Below are positions 1 to 10,145 of a stretch of DNA of 64,000 nt, in pieces. The DNA lies in contig BAXE01000022.1 of NCBI GenBank assembly GCA_001310415.1, positions 1-64,000 of the forward strand, read 5' to 3'. A program made the translations under genes and the position numbers. Position 1 is the first letter of the stretch; each line of letters opens with the position of its first letter. Below the pieces are notes generated by a model that worked only from the letters and a program-made list of their open reading frames with translations, was not told the DNA's origin and did no database searches. Source of the DNA: Enterovibrio sp. JCM 19048 (GTDB taxonomy: Bacteria; Pseudomonadota; Gammaproteobacteria; Enterobacterales; Vibrionaceae).

Positions 1-2
1 AG

Positions 3-29
3 GCCTCCGCATTTGCGGAGGCTTTTTCT
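3..29. terminator. Hairpin terminator downstream of typA
   Basis: A perfect 8-bp stem (positions 3-10 with 15-22) and a 4-nt loop are followed on the + strand by a T run. It sits just past the typA stop codon. Any T run for the minus strand would lie outside the window, so it may be bidirectional. Confidence 0.7.
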
Positions 30-46
30 TACAGCGTCAGTAAAAC

Positions 47-1874
47 TTACTTGCTGCCGCGGCTTGCGCGTTTACGATCAGTTTCCGTCAGCAGTTTCTT
101 ACGGATACGGATGCTTTCTGGGGTTACTTCTACCAGTTCGTCGTCATCGATGAATTCCAGCGCCTGCTCAAGGGTGTACTTGATTGGCGTGGTCAGCACC
201 TGCGCGTCATCAGTACCTGATGCGCGAACGTTGGTCAGTTGCTTACCTTTCAGGGCGTTTACAGTCAGGTCGTTGTCACGGCTGTGGATACCGATAACCA
301 TACCTTCGTACACTTCAACACCGTGACCGATGAACAGACGACCGCGCTCCTGCAGGTTGAACAGGGCGTTAGTCAGGGCTTTACCGGTTGCGTTCGCAAT
401 CAGGACACCGTTGTTACGCTGACCGATGTTACCGCCTTTGTGTGGGCCGTAGTGGTCAAACGTGTGGTACATCAGGCCTGAACCTGAAGTCAGGGTCATG
501 AACTCAGTCTGGAAGCCGATCAGCCACGAGATGGCATGATGAAGTCCATACGAACACGGCCTTTACCGTCTGGAGACATGTCGCGCAGTTCACCTTTACG
601 CAGACCGATTTTCTCCATGATGCCGCCCTGGTGCTCTTCCTGCACGTCGATGGTCACGGTTTCAAACGGTTCCATCAGCTGACCGTTCTCTTCCTTGATG
701 ATTACTTCAGGACGAGATACAGCTAGCTCGAAGCCTTCACGACGCATGTTTTCGATCAGGATAGACAGGTGCAGTTCACCACGGCCTGAAACGCGGAATT
801 TATCCGGGTCTTCAGTTTCTTCAACGCGCAGTGCAACGTTGTGTACCAGCTCTTTCTGCAGACGCTCAAGGATGTTACGTGAAGTAACGTACTTACCTTC
901 TTTACCTGCAAACGGAGAGGTGTTCACCTGGAAGGTCATGGTTACGGTTGGTTCGTCAACTGACAGCGCTGGCAGCGCTTCAACGCAGTTACATCACAGA
1001 TGGTGTCAGAGATTTTCAGCTCACCCAGACCTGTGATTGCAACGATGTCACCTGCCGCTGCAGAGTCAACGTCGTGACGCTCCAGACCCAGGTAACCCAG
1101 TACCGTACCTACTTTACCGTTACGGGTTTTGCCGTCAGCGCCAACGATAGTCACTTGTTGGTTAGGCTTAACAGAACCACGGGTTACACGGCCAACACCG
1201 ATAACACCTACGTAAGAGCTGTAATCCAGCTGAGAGATCTGCATTTGCAGAGAGCCGTTAACATCAACTTCTGGTGCAGATACGTTGTCAACGATCGCCT
1301 GGAACAGTGGTTCCATGTTGTCGCCAGTCTCGCCTTCTTCCAGTGTCGCCCAGCCGTTCAGTGCTGATGCGTAAACCACTTGGAAGTCCAGCTGCTCGTC
1401 GGTCGCACCCAGGTTGTCAAACAGGTCAAATACTTGATCCATAACCCAGTCAGGACGCGCACCAGGGCGGTCGATTTTGTTGATAACAACGATTGGCTTC
1501 AAGCCGTGTGCAAACGCTTTTTGCGTTACGAAACGGGTTTGAGGCATTGGGCCGTCAACCGCGTCAACGATCAGCAGAACAGAGTCAACCATTGACATGA
1601 TACGCTCTACTTCACCACCGAAGTCTGCGTGTCCCGGGGTGTCAACGATGTTGATGCGGTAATCATTCCAGTTGATAGCGGTGTTTTTCGCCAGAATGGT
1701 AATGCCACGCTCTTTCTCGATGTCGTTCGAGTCCATGACGCGTTCTTCGTGCTCGCCACGGGTTTCCAGGGTGCCAGACTGCTGAAGCAGTTTGTCAACC
1801 AGGGTAGTTTTGCCGTGGTCAACGTGCGCGATGATCGCGATATTTCTCAGTTTATCTATCTGTACAGTAGACAT
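47..1874 (-). CDS. typA: Ribosome-binding translational GTPase TypA/BipA (two frame breaks)
   Basis: TypA/BipA is an EF-G-like GTPase that binds the 70S ribosome and helps growth under stress and in the cold. The N-terminal part shows the G1 loop AHVDHGKTT, the G3 motif DTPGHADF and the G4 motif NKID, followed by the translation-factor beta barrel and the C-terminal BipA region. The start ATG at 1874 follows an AAAGAGAA ribosome site; the upstream in-frame extension to 1949 is unlikely to be translated. The frame breaks near 983 and near 523, where one C is missing from CC or one G from GG. Restoring both gives 609 aa, against 607 in E. coli. It diverges from glnA as in E. coli. I treat it as one functional gene. 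Confidence 0.93.
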
Positions 1875-2299
1875 GGGTTCTCTTTCACTCAAAAAAGATG
1901 TGTCGCCAAAAGCCATCAGCCCTTTCAGACTGAAAGCGCTCACCGCCACTTGATTAAAAAAACGGCCGTAATTTACCAGATTTTTATTGAAAACCCACGA
2001 AATATGTGACTCAGGATCAATTTATATTTCGCAGGGATTGATAATGGAGGGCAATTTCGCCGCTTCGCACTTTCCTCAACCCGTTGATTTGCCCTGACAG
2101 TGGGCGAATCCTGCGCCACAAACGGGCAAGGAAAACACCAAAATATAGCAGCAAAATATTTTTGGTGGTCACAACGGCCAACCGCACTCTTTCGATCCAA
2201 GTCACAGCTCAGAGATTGTCTTCACGCCGAGTGATTTCTGCCGTTGACAACAACCTTCAACCACTGCTGAATGAATTGATTGGCACGCAATCCTTCCAT

Positions 2300-2336
2300 T
2301 GCACCATGTTGGTGCGGACGCGCACCAAGATTGATC
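2300..2336 (+). promoter_or_regulatory. NtrC enhancer sites upstream of glnA
   Basis: Positions 2300-2316 read TGCACCATGTTGGTGCG, matching the NtrC consensus (TGCACCA, short spacer, TGGTGCA) in 6 of 7 bases of the right half and all 7 of the left. A second, weaker half-site CGCACCA follows at 2320, about two helical turns away. They lie about 95 bp upstream of a sigma-54 promoter, a normal enhancer distance. Confidence 0.8.
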
Positions 2337-2399
2337 GAAAGATCACAAAAATCAGCGTCATCATCACCTAAATACAGGGAATGACTGGGATTTAAAACT

Positions 2400-2415
2400 T
2401 GGCACACTTTTCGCT
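2400..2415 (+). promoter_or_regulatory. Sigma-54 promoter of glnA
   Basis: The sequence TGGCACACTTTTCGCT matches the RpoN consensus TGGCAC-N5-TTGC with one mismatch. The invariant GG (-24) and GC (-12) are spaced correctly. Transcription should start near 2426, about 75 bp before the glnA ATG. Together with the upstream NtrC sites this is the nitrogen-starvation glnAp2-type promoter. Confidence 0.8.
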
Positions 2416-2500
2416 TTAGTGGAGCCAGACCCACTTTTTGGTGGAGCGCACGACGCCACTTCGCCAAGTTAGAGAACAATGACACCGGAGGTTTATTCAC

Positions 2501-3910
2501 ATGTCAGTAGAAAACGTACTCGCCTTAATCCAAGAGCACGAAGTTAAGTTTGTTGACCTGCGCTTCACCGATACCAAAGGTAAAGAGCAGCATATTTCTA
2601 TCCCAGCGCACCAAATCGACGCGGACTTCTTTGAAGACGGCAAGATGTTCGATGGTTCGTCTGTAGCAGGTTGGAAAGGTATTAACGAGTCAGACATGGT
2701 GATGATGCCTGACGCATCTTCTGCGGTTCTCGACCCATTCACTGAAGATGCGACCCTGAACATCCGCTGTGACATCCTTGAGCCAGCAACCATGCAAGGT
2801 TACGACCGTGACCCACGCTCAATCGCAAAACGCGCTGAAGACTACATGCGCTCTACCGGCATTGCAGACACCGTTCTGATTGGTCCAGAGCCAGAATTCT
2901 TCCTGTTCGACGACGTGAAGTTCTCGACTGACATGTCAGGTTCTTTCTTCAAGATCGATGACGTGGAAGCAGCATGGAACACAGGTTCTGATTACGAAGG
3001 CGGTAACAAAGGTCACCGTCCTGGCGTGAAAGGCGGTTACTTCCCGGTAGCACCGGTTGATTCATCACAAGACATCCGTTCAGCAATGTGTCTGGTTATG
3101 GAAGAGATGGGTCTGGTTGTAGAAGCGCACCACCACGAAGTAGCAACGGCTGGTCAAAACGAAATCGCAACCCGTTTCAACACCCTGACCACCAAAGCGG
3201 ACGAAATCCAAATCTACAAGTACGTTGTTCACAACGTGGCTCACGCGTTCGGTAAGACAGCGACTTTCATGCCTAAACCACTGGTTGGTGACAACGGCTC
3301 AGGTATGCACGTTCACCAGTCTCTGGCGAAAGACGGCGTTAACCTGTTTGCAGGCGACAAGTACGGCGGCCTGTCTGAGACAGCACTGTACTACATCGGC
3401 GGTATCATCAAGCACGCACGTGCGATCAACGCCTTTGCTAACCCATCAACCAACTCTTACAAGCGTCTGGTACCTCACTTCGAAGCACCAGTTATGCTGG
3501 CATACTCTGCACGTAACCGTTCAGCGTCTATCCGTATCCCAGTGGTACCAAGCCCGAAAGCACGCCGTATCGAAGTTCGCTTCGGCGATCCAGCAGCGAA
3601 CCCATACCTGGCGTTTGCAGCCATGCTGATGGCAGGTCTTGACGGTATCAAGAACAAGATCCACCCTGGCGATGCGATGGATAAAGACCTGTATGACCTG
3701 CCAGCAGAAGAAGCAGCAGAGATTCCAAAAGTAGCAGAATCGCTGAAACAAGCACTGGAGTGCCTGAGCGATGACCGCGAATTCCTGACTGCAGGCGGCG
3801 TATTCTCTGACGATTTCATCGATTCTTACATCGCTCTGAAATCTCTGGATGTAGAGCGCGTAAACGTTGCCGTTCACCCACTGGAATTTGAACTGTACTA
3901 CTCAGTGTAA
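2501..3910 (+). CDS. glnA: Glutamine synthetase, type I (GSI-beta)
   Basis: GlnA makes glutamine from glutamate, ammonia and ATP in the cytoplasm as a dodecamer. The 469-aa frame is intact and has the usual length. It shows the beta-grasp N-terminus with DGSSVAGW, the metal/glutamate signature around [15 protein letters not shown], the ATP-site segment with [12 protein letters not shown], and the adenylylation site [10 protein letters not shown] (Tyr near residue 397), which marks a GlnE-regulated enzyme. An ACCGGAGG ribosome site precedes the ATG. Expression is driven by the sigma-54/NtrC region upstream. An efficient terminator follows. Confidence 0.98.
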   Translation: MSVENVLALIQEHEVKFVDLRFTDTKGKEQHISIPAHQIDADFFEDGKMFDGSSVAGWKGINESDMVMMPDASSAVLDPFTEDATLNIRCDILEPATMQGYDRDPRSIAKRAEDYMRSTGIADTVLIGPEPEFFLFDDVKFSTDMSGSFFKIDDVEAAWNTGSDYEGGNKGHRPGVKGGYFPVAPVDSSQDIRSAMCLVMEEMGLVVEAHHHEVATAGQNEIATRFNTLTTKADEIQIYKYVVHNVAHAFGKTATFMPKPLVGDNGSGMHVHQSLAKDGVNLFAGDKYGGLSETALYYIGGIIKHARAINAFANPSTNSYKRLVPHFEAPVMLAYSARNRSASIRIPVVPSPKARRIEVRFGDPAANPYLAFAAMLMAGLDGIKNKIHPGDAMDKDLYDLPAEEAAEIPKVAESLKQALECLSDDREFLTAGGVFSDDFIDSYIALKSLDVERVNVAVHPLEFELYYSV

Positions 3911-3936
3911 TTCACGAAATAACACTAAAAATCAAT

Positions 3937-3965
3937 GGGCTCGCTCACAGGCGAGCCCTTTTTTT
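3937..3965 (+). terminator. glnA rho-independent terminator
   Basis: A perfect 8-bp GC-rich stem (3937-3944 with 3951-3958) with a 6-nt loop is followed by seven T residues. Confidence 0.9.
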
Positions 3966-4036
3966 GTTGTCTGTATTTTCGCCGGGCGCAGAATGGTTCC
4001 GTTGGCACTCACGCCGGAAACCACAAGGAATTTTCC

Positions 4037-4603
4037 ATGCTCCGCTCGACAATCCTTACCCTGCTCCTTTTTGGTGCGCTGACGCAAGTCGCTGGCGCCG
4101 GAGAGTATTACCGCTGGGTTGATGAGAAAGGCACGCTCCATTTCAGTGACACCCCACCGGATGTCAGCCTCGAAATTGAAGTCACCATCGACCCCCTGAA
4201 ATTACCCGGACAGCCGGAAAACCAATTGATGCCGGACTCCCCGGACACACCGCCATCGCCCCTGTCCCCACCCAAACCTGCGCTTGCAAGCACCATCAAA
4301 CTCCTTTCCCCCACTGATGATGCTACTCTGCGCAATAATCAGGGCGATATCACCTTGAAAATCGCGACGGATCTGCCGCTGGGTAAAGACCAGTCTGTCA
4401 GGGCAGTGATTGACGGTAAAGCACAGGCCGCCAAAAAGTCATCCTCCCTGTCTCTCAGCAACGTCGACCGTGGCAGCCACACCATAAAGGTGCAACTGCT
4501 ACAAAATGGCAAGGTAATTGCAACATCCCATTCAATCACTGTGTTCTTGCACCGGGCAATCCAACACAAAGCCCCGCCCGCTGGGAAACCAACCCCGCTT
4601 TAA
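4037..4603 (+). CDS. DUF4124-domain secreted protein
   Basis: This 188-aa protein starts at ATG 4037 behind an AAGGA site; the longer in-frame start at 3935 lies in the glnA terminator and is rejected. It has a signal peptide (about residues 1-20, ending VAGAG) and then the DUF4124 signature YYRWVDEKGTLHFSDTPP. A proline-rich linker follows, then a C-terminal beta-rich region that resembles an immunoglobulin-like fold (LKIATDLPLGKDQSVRAVID). DUF4124 proteins are envelope proteins of unknown function. The place between glnA and glnL is common in marine gammaproteobacteria. No enzymatic motif is visible. Confidence 0.85.
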   Translation: MLRSTILTLLLFGALTQVAGAGEYYRWVDEKGTLHFSDTPPDVSLEIEVTIDPLKLPGQPENQLMPDSPDTPPSPLSPPKPALASTIKLLSPTDDATLRNNQGDITLKIATDLPLGKDQSVRAVIDGKAQAAKKSSSLSLSNVDRGSHTIKVQLLQNGKVIATSHSITVFLHRAIQHKAPPAGKPTPL

Positions 4604-4688
4604 CACAGCCTGAGGCATAAAGGGCGCACGCCGCGAAGAAATCCTCCCGCCGACGCTGCGCCAACATGCACGATAAGGTAAACTTCAA

Positions 4689-4705
4689 TGCACCACTATG
4701 GTGCA
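4689..4705. promoter_or_regulatory. Perfect NtrC operator in the glnLG control region
   Basis: TGCACCACTATGGTGCA is a complete inverted repeat of the NtrC half-site with a 3-nt spacer. It lies only 18 nt upstream of the glnL start codon. In E. coli NtrC binds a comparable site at glnLp and represses its own sigma-70 promoter, so autoregulation is the likely role. Confidence 0.85.
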
Positions 4706-4722
4706 AACAATAGGAAGCTGAT

Positions 4723-5763
4723 GTGGCCTCGTTGACTGAAACCGTCATGGATAACCTGATCACCGCCGTTCTGGTCCTCGACCAAGAGTTGATGGTGACT
4801 TACGCCAACCCGGCAGCAGAGCAACTGTTCTGCCTCAGCGAACGCCGCTTGCGGGAACACCCTCTCACCGAACTGGTGCAACACTGCTCGGTCGATCTGG
4901 AACTGGTAAAAGCCACCCTCGACAGCGGACAAAGCCTGACAGACAGCGATGTCACCCTGGTGGTTGATGGCAATCAGCGTAAGGTTGAGTTGAGCGCCAG
5001 CCACTGATGTGGCGCGAAGCCCCTCCATGTTGTTTGAACTCAAAGCCATTGGTCACCAGCAACAGATCAGCGTGAGCTTCAGCAACAAGCGCAGCAGCAG
5101 GCGGCAAAAGAGTTGGTTCGCGGTCTGGCCCACGAGATTAAAAACCCACTGGGTGGACTGCGCGGTGCGGCGCAGCTTCTGGAAAAGATGTTGCCCGACC
5201 CAAGTCTGGGTGAATATACCCGCATCATCATTGAACAGGCCGATCGCCTGCGCAACCTGGTAGACCGCCTGTTGGGGCCACAGAAGCCGGGGCACCGCCA
5301 GCAGGAAAATATTCATGTGGTGATCGAGAAAGTGCGCCAGTTGGTGGAGCTTGGCTACCATGTGCACGTAACACGTGATTACGACCCGAGCCTGCCGGAT
5401 ATCGAGATGGATCCGGAGCAGATGGAGCAGGCTATCCTCAACGTGGTTAACAATGCCGCCCAGATTCTGGCGGACACACCCAACCCGGAAATTACCCTGC
5501 GTACCCGCACCGAACACCAGGTGGTAATCAACGGGAAACGTCACCGCCTTGCCGCACGTATTGATGTGATTGATAACGGACCGGGCATTGCGCCAGAGCT
5601 TCAGGACACCCTGTTCTACCCCATGGTATCCGGCCGGGCAGGTGGCACCGGGCTTGGACTTTCTATCACCCGGAACCTTATCGACCAGCACCAGGGTAAA
5701 GTGCTGGTCAACAGCTGGCCGGGCAGCACCACATTCACCATTTTGCTACCCATCCGACGCTAA
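4723..5763 (+). CDS. glnL: Nitrogen regulation sensor kinase NtrB (three frame breaks)
   Basis: NtrB autophosphorylates and passes phosphate to NtrC when nitrogen is limiting; PII (GlnB) switches it to a phosphatase. The N-terminal PAS domain carries the motif [10 protein letters not shown]. The dimerisation and phosphoacceptor segment is [13 protein letters not shown] (His in LAHEIKNP), and the ATPase core has the N box (NVVNNAAQ), the G1 box (DNGPGIAP) and the G2 box (GGTGLGLSI). The GTG start at 4723 has a GGAAG site. Frame breaks near 5001, 5026 and 5073 each fit loss of one C from a CC/CCC run. The repaired length is 347 aa, against 349 in E. coli. It forms an operon with glnG, 9 bp apart. 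Confidence 0.93.
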
Positions 5764-5772
5764 GGGGAGACT

Positions 5773-7179
5773 ATGAGCAAAGGACTTATCTGGGTCGTTG
5801 ATGACGACAGCTCAATCCGCTGGGTGCTCGAGCGAACACTTGGCGCTGCCGGGCTGGCGTGCGAAACCTTTGCCGACGCCGACAGCGTGCTCGATGCACT
5901 GCACCGCGAAGTACCGGACGTCCTGGTGTCCGATATCCGTATGCCGGGCACAGATGGCTTTGCCCTGCTAAACCGCCTGCAGTCGGAATACCCGACCTTG
6001 CCGGTGATCATCATGACCGCGCACTCCGATTTGGATGCCGCGGTCAGCGCCTACCAGAAAGGGGCATTTGAATACCTGCCAAAGCCGTTTGATATCGATG
6101 AAGCTGTGGCATTAGTAGAGCGCGCCGTGGCGCACAGCCAGGAACAAAAGCGCCAGCGAGTGCCGAAAGAAACCGTGGAGCGTGCGCCGGAAATTATCGG
6201 TGAAGCGCCCTCCATGCAGGAGGTCTTCCGCGCTATCGGCCGCCTTTCCCGCTCCTCAATTTCCGTGCTGATCAATGGGGAATCAGGAACAGGTAAAGAG
6301 CTGGTTGCCCACGCCCTGCACCGCCACAGCCCACGTGCGACCAATTCCTTTATCGCCCTCAATATGGCGGCGATCCCCAAAGACCTGATTGAATCTGAAC
6401 TGTTTGGTCACGAAAAAGGCGCGTTTACCGGTGCCAACAGTGTCCGTCAGGGCCGCTTCGAACAGGCCAACGGCGGCACCCTGTTTCTGGATGAAATCGG
6501 TGACATGCCACTGGATATCCAAACCCGCCTGCTTCGGGTACTGGCGGATGGCCAGTTCTACCGTGTCGGCGGTCACCAGGCGATCAAGGTGGATGTCCGC
6601 ATCATCGCAGCAACCCACCAGAACCTCGAAAAACTGGTGGCTGACGGCAGCTTCCGGGAAGATTTATTCCACCGCCTGAATGTGATCCGTGTGCACCTGC
6701 CGCCGCTGCGTGAACGCCGCCAGGATATCGGCCAGCTCGCCAAACATTTTCTCAAGCGCGCGTCGGATGAACTCGACATTGAAGTGAAATCCCTACACCC
6801 GACCACGCTCGATTTAATGGCCAGCCTCTCCTGGCCGGGCAACGTACGACAACTGGAAAATACCTGTCGCTGGCTGACAGTGATGGCCAGCGGCAAAGAA
6901 GTGCTGCCGGAAGATTTACCGCCGGAGCTGATGCAGCCGGAATCACTGGAAAATGACGGCGACAGTGACAGCTGGCAACAGGCGCTGTCCCAATGGGCAC
7001 GGTTATCACTGGACAAAGGTGACGACAACCTGCTGCGCGAAGCGCTGCCGGAGTTTGAGCGCATCCTATTGCGCGAGGCGTTGAACCACACCCGTGGCCA
7101 TAAACAGGAAGCGGCGAAACTGCTCGGCTGGGGACGCAACACCCTCACCCGAAAACTTAAAGAGCTGCAAATGCCGTGA
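5773..7179 (+). CDS. glnG: Nitrogen regulation response regulator NtrC
   Basis: NtrC is the sigma-54 activator of nitrogen-assimilation genes. The 468-aa frame is intact. The receiver domain (about 1-120) has the acidic pocket VVDDD, the phosphoacceptor Asp in LVSDIRMPG and Lys in LPKPFD. The AAA+ domain (about 140-375) shows Walker A GESGTGKE, the sigma-54-contacting GAFTGA loop and Walker B TLFLDEIGD. A Fis-type helix-turn-helix closes the protein (KQEAAKLLGWGRNTLTRKL). The partner kinase is encoded just upstream, and its binding sites occur at glnA and glnL in this window. Confidence 0.97.
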   Translation: MSKGLIWVVDDDSSIRWVLERTLGAAGLACETFADADSVLDALHREVPDVLVSDIRMPGTDGFALLNRLQSEYPTLPVIIMTAHSDLDAAVSAYQKGAFEYLPKPFDIDEAVALVERAVAHSQEQKRQRVPKETVERAPEIIGEAPSMQEVFRAIGRLSRSSISVLINGESGTGKELVAHALHRHSPRATNSFIALNMAAIPKDLIESELFGHEKGAFTGANSVRQGRFEQANGGTLFLDEIGDMPLDIQTRLLRVLADGQFYRVGGHQAIKVDVRIIAATHQNLEKLVADGSFREDLFHRLNVIRVHLPPLRERRQDIGQLAKHFLKRASDELDIEVKSLHPTTLDLMASLSWPGNVRQLENTCRWLTVMASGKEVLPEDLPPELMQPESLENDGDSDSWQQALSQWARLSLDKGDDNLLREALPEFERILLREALNHTRGHKQEAAKLLGWGRNTLTRKLKELQMP

Positions 7180-7230
7180 TAACGCCCAAAAGGTTCACGA
7201 TTTAAACAAAAATGGTAAACAAACTTTTCA

Positions 7231-7260
7231 AAACCGCCTTTTTAGGCGGTTTCGCTTTTC
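7231..7260 (+). terminator. glnLG terminator
   Basis: A stem AACCGCC/GGCGGTT with a 6-nt loop is followed by a T-rich tail, about 50 nt after the glnG stop. Confidence 0.8.
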
Positions 7261-7324
7261 TGCCCTGCTGACGACCTTGTCGATAGCCCTTATACTCACC
7301 AAAAGTTGATTTAAGGATATTCAC

Positions 7325-8326
7325 ATGATCGCAACCCACCTCCCTTTGACGGATCTGCACCGTCACCTTGATGGCAATATTCGTATTAGTACCATTCTGG
7401 ATCTGGGTCAGAAATTTGGTATGGCGCTGCCGGCGACAACCATCGACGCACTGCGTCCATTCGTTCAGGTTATGTCTAACGAGCCGGATCTGGTTGGCTT
7501 CCTGACAAAGCTGGATTGGGGCGTCGCGGTTCTGGGCGATCTGGATGCGGTTCGCCGCGTCGCGTATGAAAACGTGGAAGATGCGCTTAATGCGCGCATT
7601 GATTACGCTGAACTGCGTTTCTCCCCTTACTACATGGCAATGAAACACCAGCTGCCGGTACAAGGTGTGGTGGAAGCGTGATTGATGGTGTGCAGGCGGG
7701 CAGCCGCGACTTTGGCGTGAAAACCAACCTGATTGGCATCATGAGCCGCACCTTTGGCACTGACGCCTGTATGCAGGAACTCGATGCCCTGCTGGCACTG
7801 AAGCAACACCTGGTGGCCATCGATTTAGCCGGCGACGAACTGGGCCAACCGGGCCATCAGTCAATGATCACTTCGCCAAGGTGCGTAAAGCAGATCTGAA
7901 TGTCACGGTACACGCCGGTGAAGCGGCTGGCGCACAAAGCATGTGGCAGGCGATCAATGAACTGGGCGCAACCCGTATTGGCCATGGCGTGAAAGCGATT
8001 GAAGACCCTGCGCTGATGGAATATCTCGCCAAGCACCGCATCGGTATTGAGTCCTGCCTGACCTCCAACGTGCAAACCAGCACGGTTGAATCGCTGGCTA
8101 CCCACCCGGTGAAACAGTTCCTGGCTGAGGGGATTCTGGCAACCCTGAACACGGATGACCCGGCAGTATCGGGGATTGAACTGCCGCACGAGTACGAAGT
8201 GGCAGCGGCGGCTGCGGGTCTGACACAGGCACAGATCACCCAGCTTCAGCCAATGGCCTTGAGATTGCTTTCCTGTCCGAAAGTGAAAAGGCAGCGCTGA
8301 AAGCGAACGCAGCAGCACGCAACTGA
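7325..8326 (+). CDS. add: Adenosine deaminase (three frame breaks)
   Basis: Adenosine deaminase converts adenosine and deoxyadenosine to the inosines in purine salvage. The N-terminal metal motif DLHRHLDGN (HxH), the substrate-site region HAGEAAG, the catalytic stretch RIGHGVKA and the late Asp pair in [10 protein letters not shown] are all present. Breaks near 7678 (GG), 7861 (TT) and 8250 (GG) are one-base losses. The repaired 334 aa matches the 333 aa E. coli enzyme, and the C-terminus runs to the TGA at 8326. A TTTAAGGATATTCAC leader gives the ribosome site. The gene ends at a strong terminator and appears monocistronic. Confidence 0.92.
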
Positions 8327-8357
8327 TCTCCCGCGCCGCGGTGAGAATGACCTTTTC

Positions 8358-8384
8358 AACACCGGCGATTGCCGGTGTTTTTTG
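8358..8384 (+). terminator. add terminator
   Basis: A perfect 9-bp stem (AACACCGGC pairing with GCCGGTGTT) with loop GATT is followed by T residues. Confidence 0.88.
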
Positions 8385-8449
8385 TGCTCTGTTCGGCTAC
8401 AATCGCGCCGCTTTAGTACATCAACCAACAACGCCGGATGAGACGTATC

Positions 8450-8563
8450 ATGTTCGACGCACTGTTTACTGTGAATGAAATCGTTGCTGCGGGTCCAGGT
8501 CAACTGGCAGCGGCAGCGTTGGCCGTGGTGCTGGCGGTAGTCAGCATCGGCAGTGGCGCTTAA
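8450..8563 (+). CDS. Small single-span membrane protein, 37 aa (possibly YshB-like)
   Basis: The frame from ATG 8450 encodes a 37-aa peptide with a polar amphipathic N-terminus (MFDALFTVNEIVAAG) and one hydrophobic helix (LAAAALAVVLAVVSI). An in-frame ATG at 8438 would add four residues. It lies between two strong terminators, so it has its own transcription unit. E. coli carries a similar small membrane protein, YshB, in the hemN neighbourhood. The assignment to YshB rests on size, topology and position only; the sequences are not obviously alike. Confidence 0.5.
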   Translation: MFDALFTVNEIVAAGPGQLAAAALAVVLAVVSIGSGA

Positions 8564-8584
8564 CAGCCACAGGGAATACGCCAA

Positions 8585-8611
8585 GAAAAAGCCGCATTAT
8601 GCGGCTTTTTC
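8585..8611. terminator. Bidirectional terminator between the 37-aa gene and hemN
   Basis: AAAAAGCCGCAT pairs with its complement around a TT loop, giving A-run/T-run symmetry that can end both the + strand small gene and the minus strand hemN. Confidence 0.88.
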
Positions 8612-8637
8612 GTATTCGTCAGGTGCGCTTTTCGCGC

Positions 8638-10010
8638 TTAAATCACGCGGGAGAACTGCTGCTGACGGGCGCGGTCACGCAGGTAAGTATCAAAGCACAT
8701 GCAGATGTTGCGGATCAGCAAGCGGCCTTTGAGGGTTACCTCGATGGTATCAGCGGTCACTTCCACCAGCTCATCGTCGATAAAACACTGCAGCAACTGC
8801 AGGTCTTCTTCGAAGTGCTGGTCAAACTCAACACCGAATTCTCGTTCAATTACACGCTTGTCCAGGGTGAAATTGCAAATCAGGGATTTGATCACTTCAC
8901 GGCGCAGGATGTCGTCGCTATCCAGCATCACCCCTTTCCAAAGCGCATGGCGTTGTTCATCCACCTGATGGTAGTACTTTTTCAGCTCTTTCTGGTTTTG
9001 CGCATAGCAATCACCAATCATTGAAATCGCCGATACACCCAGCCCCAGCAAATCACAATCGCCCTGGGTGGTGTAACCCTGGAAATTACGGTGCAGTTTG
9101 CCTTCACGCTGTGCTACCGCCAGCTCATCGTCTGGCAGGGCAAAGTGATCCATCCCGATAAACTGATAACCGGCACCGGTCAGGGTATTGATGGTCTGCT
9201 CCAGCATTGCCAGTTTTTCTTTCGGCGACGGTAAGGTGTCTTCTTTAATTTTACGCTGCGCCGCAAACAGCTGTGGCAGGTGGGCGTAGTTAAACACCGA
9301 CAGGCGTCCTGGCTGCATGGCAATCACCTGCTCCAGGGTCTGGGCAAAGGTCGCCTCATTCTGGTGCGGCAGGCCGTAAATCAAATCCAGGTTGGTTGAA
9401 CGGAATCCCAGCTCTTTGGCGCGTACCACCATGGCTTTGATGAAAGCTTCATCCTGCTCACGGTTCACCGCTTTTTGCACGGTTTTATCGAAATCCTGAA
9501 CACCGATGCTCAGGCGGTTGAAGCCCTCACTGCGCAGGTGGTCCAGCATATCCAGCTCAATCTCGCGCGGGTCAACTTCGATACTAATCTCGGCATCCGG
9601 CGACAGGCGGAACTCTTCACGCAGCAGGTTCATCAGGCGGGTAATTTGCGCCTTGGTCAGGAAAGTGGGTGTACCGCCACCCCAATGCAGCTGAGTGACA
9701 TTGCGATCATGTAGCAGGTAAGCACGCTGGCGGATTTCCAGCTCCAGCGCATCCAGATACTGATCGGCTTTGTGAGCGTGGCGGGTGATCACCTTGTTGC
9801 AACCACAGTAGTAGCAAAGCGTGTGACAAATGGGATGTGCACATACAGCGACAGATTGCGCTCCGGGTATTGAGTACACGCCATATCAAATTCCGCGGCG
9901 GTGAAAACCTCGTGGAATTCCAATGCGGTTGGGTATGAGGTGTAGCGTGGCCCTGAGTAGTTGTACTTCTCAATCAGCGCCTGATCCCAGATGATTTGCT
10001 GCTTAGACAT
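8638..10010 (-). CDS. hemN: Oxygen-independent coproporphyrinogen III oxidase (one frame break)
   Basis: HemN is the anaerobic radical-SAM enzyme that decarboxylates two propionates of coproporphyrinogen III in haem synthesis. The [4Fe-4S] motif reads CHTLCYYC after repair. Also present are GGGTPTFLTKAQ, the VDPREIELDML segment and the C-terminal HemN domain ending QQFSRVI. One T is missing from a TTTT run near 9826, just before the first cluster cysteine. The repaired length is 457 aa, identical to E. coli HemN. The start at 10010 (MSKQQIIWDQ) aligns with the family start. A long hairpin separates it from the DUF2489 gene upstream. Confidence 0.94.
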
Positions 10011-10022
10011 GTGTGGTTCCGC

Positions 10023-10082
10023 CAAAAAATGAACAACCGAACAGTGTTGTAACTGGCAATTTTGCCACACTCTTCGGTTGTT
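10023..10082 (-). terminator. Long hairpin with T run upstream of hemN
   Basis: The arms 10032-10041 and 10073-10082 pair over 10 bp. Inside, AGTG pairs with CACT and TGGCAA with TTGCCA, for about 20 bp in all with small internal loops. Read on the minus strand, the hairpin is followed by CATTTTTTGG. It probably terminates the upstream methyltransferase-yihI-DUF2489 transcripts just before the hemN ribosome site; attenuation of hemN is also possible. Confidence 0.6.
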
Positions 10083-10145
10083 AATGAATTAATCCCGCCT
10101 GCGCGACGGGAAAACTGTTGCTCAGATCTTACCTTGACTGCACGC

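Noticed and set aside
47..1949. typA as a pseudogene
   Set aside because: Both breaks are one-base losses in CC/GG runs, and the repaired protein has the exact family length; many other core genes show the same pattern.
2328..2346. CRP site in the glnA promoter region
   Set aside because: The half-sites TTGA and TCACA are 8 nt apart in place of 6, so the match is not convincing.
10011..10145. FNR box upstream of hemN
   Set aside because: No TTGAT-N4-ATCAA motif can be found in the interval.
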